Shown one piece after another: positions 6,825 through 7,769 of a DNA stretch of 7,769 bases (positions are counted from its first letter, which is position 1; the number at the start of each line of letters is the position of its first letter). Where the stretch lies: positions 4,045 to 11,813 of the forward strand of contig DFSK01000008.1 of NCBI GenBank assembly GCA_002378605.1. The letters are read 5' to 3'. The notes beneath the pieces are model-generated. The model did no database searches, was not told the origin of the DNA, and saw only the letters and a program-made list of their open reading frames with translations. The DNA comes from Alphaproteobacteria bacterium UBA3439. Its GTDB lineage: Bacteria; Pseudomonadota; Alphaproteobacteria; Puniceispirillales; Puniceispirillaceae. A program made the translations under genes and the position numbers.

Positions 6825-7769
6825 TCAAGACTCGTCATCCAGCCCATAGGCTGTATGCAGGCTACGAACCGCCAATTCGGTGTATTCAGCATCAATCAAA
6901 ACCGAAATCTTGATCTCGGATGTTGAAATCACATGCAGGTTTACGCCCTTTGTCGCCAGCGTTTCAAACATGGTCTTGGCAACGCCGGGCTGGGTCCGCA
7001 TGGCCGTGCCCACAACCGAAATTTTGGCAACATTTGGCGAGGAGTCAACCGACTCAAACTTTAATTGGTCTTTAATTTTGTTAATTATATCAACGGCTTT
7101 ATCAAGATCGCCACGGCTAACCGAAAAACTGATATCGGTTTTCTTCACGGCGCTTGATGCGCTTTGTACAATCATATCCACATTCACATGATTATCTGCC
7201 AAGGCGCCAAAAACACCAGCAGCAACGCCGGGCTGGTCAGGCAGACCAACGATGGTAATTTTGGCCTCGTCGGGGCTATATGCAATCCCGCTAATGGTTT
7301 CTTGTTCCACGACTGAATCCTCATTCACGACTAAAGTGCCTGGTGCATCATTGAAACTTGAGCGCACCTGCAGATTGACATTATGGCGCATCGCCATGGC
7401 GACTGATCTTGTTTGCAAGACCTTGGCACCTGATGATGCCATTTCCAGCATTTCTTCAAAGGTGATTCGCGCTAATTTGGTTGCTTTTGGCGCGATTCGC
7501 GGATCGGTAGTATAAACCCCATCAACATCAGTATAGATATCGCACCGGTCAGCTTCGAGCGCGGCGGCAATCGCAACGGCTGATGTATCCGACCCGCCAC
7601 GGCCAAGCGTGCTGATCCGCCCATCGGGGCCAATGCCCTGAAAACCGGCAATGACCGCGACTTGTCCTGCTTTCATGCGCTCGCGAATGGCCGACCCGTC
7701 AATCGAGTCAATCCGCGCCGCACCATGAACATTATCTGACCGGATGGGAATCTGCCAGCCAAGCCATGA
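6825..7769 (-). CDS. lysC: Aspartokinase, N-terminus beyond the window
   Basis: Aspartokinase phosphorylates L-aspartate with ATP, the first step towards lysine, diaminopimelate, threonine and methionine. The frame is open from the window edge, so 314 residues are visible. Roughly 90 N-terminal residues, including the KFGG motif, are missing. Visible kinase motifs are LGWQIPIRSD (3-12), TLGRGGSDTSA (54-64), YTDVDGVYTTDPR (79-91) and EEMLEMASSGAKVLQTRSV (105-123). Two ACT domains follow, where amino-acid feedback inhibitors bind: AKITIVGLPDQPG (169-181) and AKISVVGTAMRTQPG (248-262) with SEIKISVLI (284-292). This single kinase plus tandem ACT layout is the monofunctional LysC type, not the ThrA-type fusion to homoserine dehydrogenase, because the chain stops soon after ACT2. 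An internal ATG at 7676 is not the start, since conserved kinase sequence continues upstream of it. Confidence 0.96.
   Translation of the reverse strand, partial: SWLGWQIPIRSDNVHGAARIDSIDGSAIRERMKAGQVAVIAGFQGIGPDGRISTLGRGGSDTSAVAIAAALEADRCDIYTDVDGVYTTDPRIAPKATKLARITFEEMLEMASSGAKVLQTRSVAMAMRHNVNLQVRSSFNDAPGTLVVNEDSVVEQETISGIAYSPDEAKITIVGLPDQPGVAAGVFGALADNHVNVDMIVQSASSAVKKTDISFSVSRGDLDKAVDIINKIKDQLKFESVDSSPNVAKISVVGTAMRTQPGVAKTMFETLATKGVNLHVISTSEIKISVLIDAEYTELAVRSLHTAYGLDDES

Noticed and set aside
7674..7676. ATG at 7676 as the lysC start
   Set aside because: Conserved aspartokinase sequence (LGWQIPIRSD) continues in frame upstream to the window edge, so the gene is simply cut by the window.
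1..7769. Novel defence, mobile or CRISPR-type system
   Set aside because: There are no transposase or integrase motifs, no spaced direct repeats, no tRNA attachment sites and no composition shift. Every long gene belongs to a known core family.

Overview
This window looks like a slice of an ordinary alphaproteobacterial core chromosome of moderate GC content (roughly half G+C by eye). All seven supported genes lie on the minus strand, so transcription runs from high to low coordinates. The alphaproteobacterial call rests on three things: the DUF4167 protein at the low-coordinate end, a family essentially confined to that class; the RodZ-type HTH/DUF4115 protein beside ispG and hisS; and the sequence style of PrmC and aspartokinase. 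HisRS has the canonical bacterial motif 2 rather than the divergent form found in many Rhizobiales, Rhodobacterales and Caulobacterales. That points to a Rhodospirillales-like or SAR116-like lineage, which is an inference only.

Layout in transcription order: lysC (aspartokinase, N-terminus outside the window, ends at 6825); a 168-base gap with a candidate promoter and an AT-rich dyad; a rodZ-like gene (6656-5514); a 310-base gap; ispG (5203-4079, GTG start reassigned from its Shine-Dalgarno sequence); hisS (4061-2793, 17 bases after ispG); an 85-base gap with two small hairpins; prfA (2707-1631); prmC (1631-723, one-base overlap with prfA); a 225-base gap; and a DUF4167 gene (497 to beyond base 1).

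Functionally this is housekeeping: the first step of the lysine/threonine/methionine pathway, cell-shape control, the penultimate MEP isoprenoid step, histidyl-tRNA charging, translation termination, and methylation of the release factor. PrmC methylates the GGQ glutamine of PrfA, so the enzyme and its substrate are encoded as a translationally coupled pair. The cluster joins two blocks that are separate in E. coli: rodZ-ispG-hisS and prfA-prmC.

I found no RNA gene, mobile element, CRISPR array, defence system or clear novel system. The items most worth a second look are small: the prfA Shine-Dalgarno sequence in the loop of a perfect hairpin, a 114-codon open frame continuing in phase after the rodZ stop, the unassigned prmC-DUF4167 gap, and the DUF4167 protein of unknown function.
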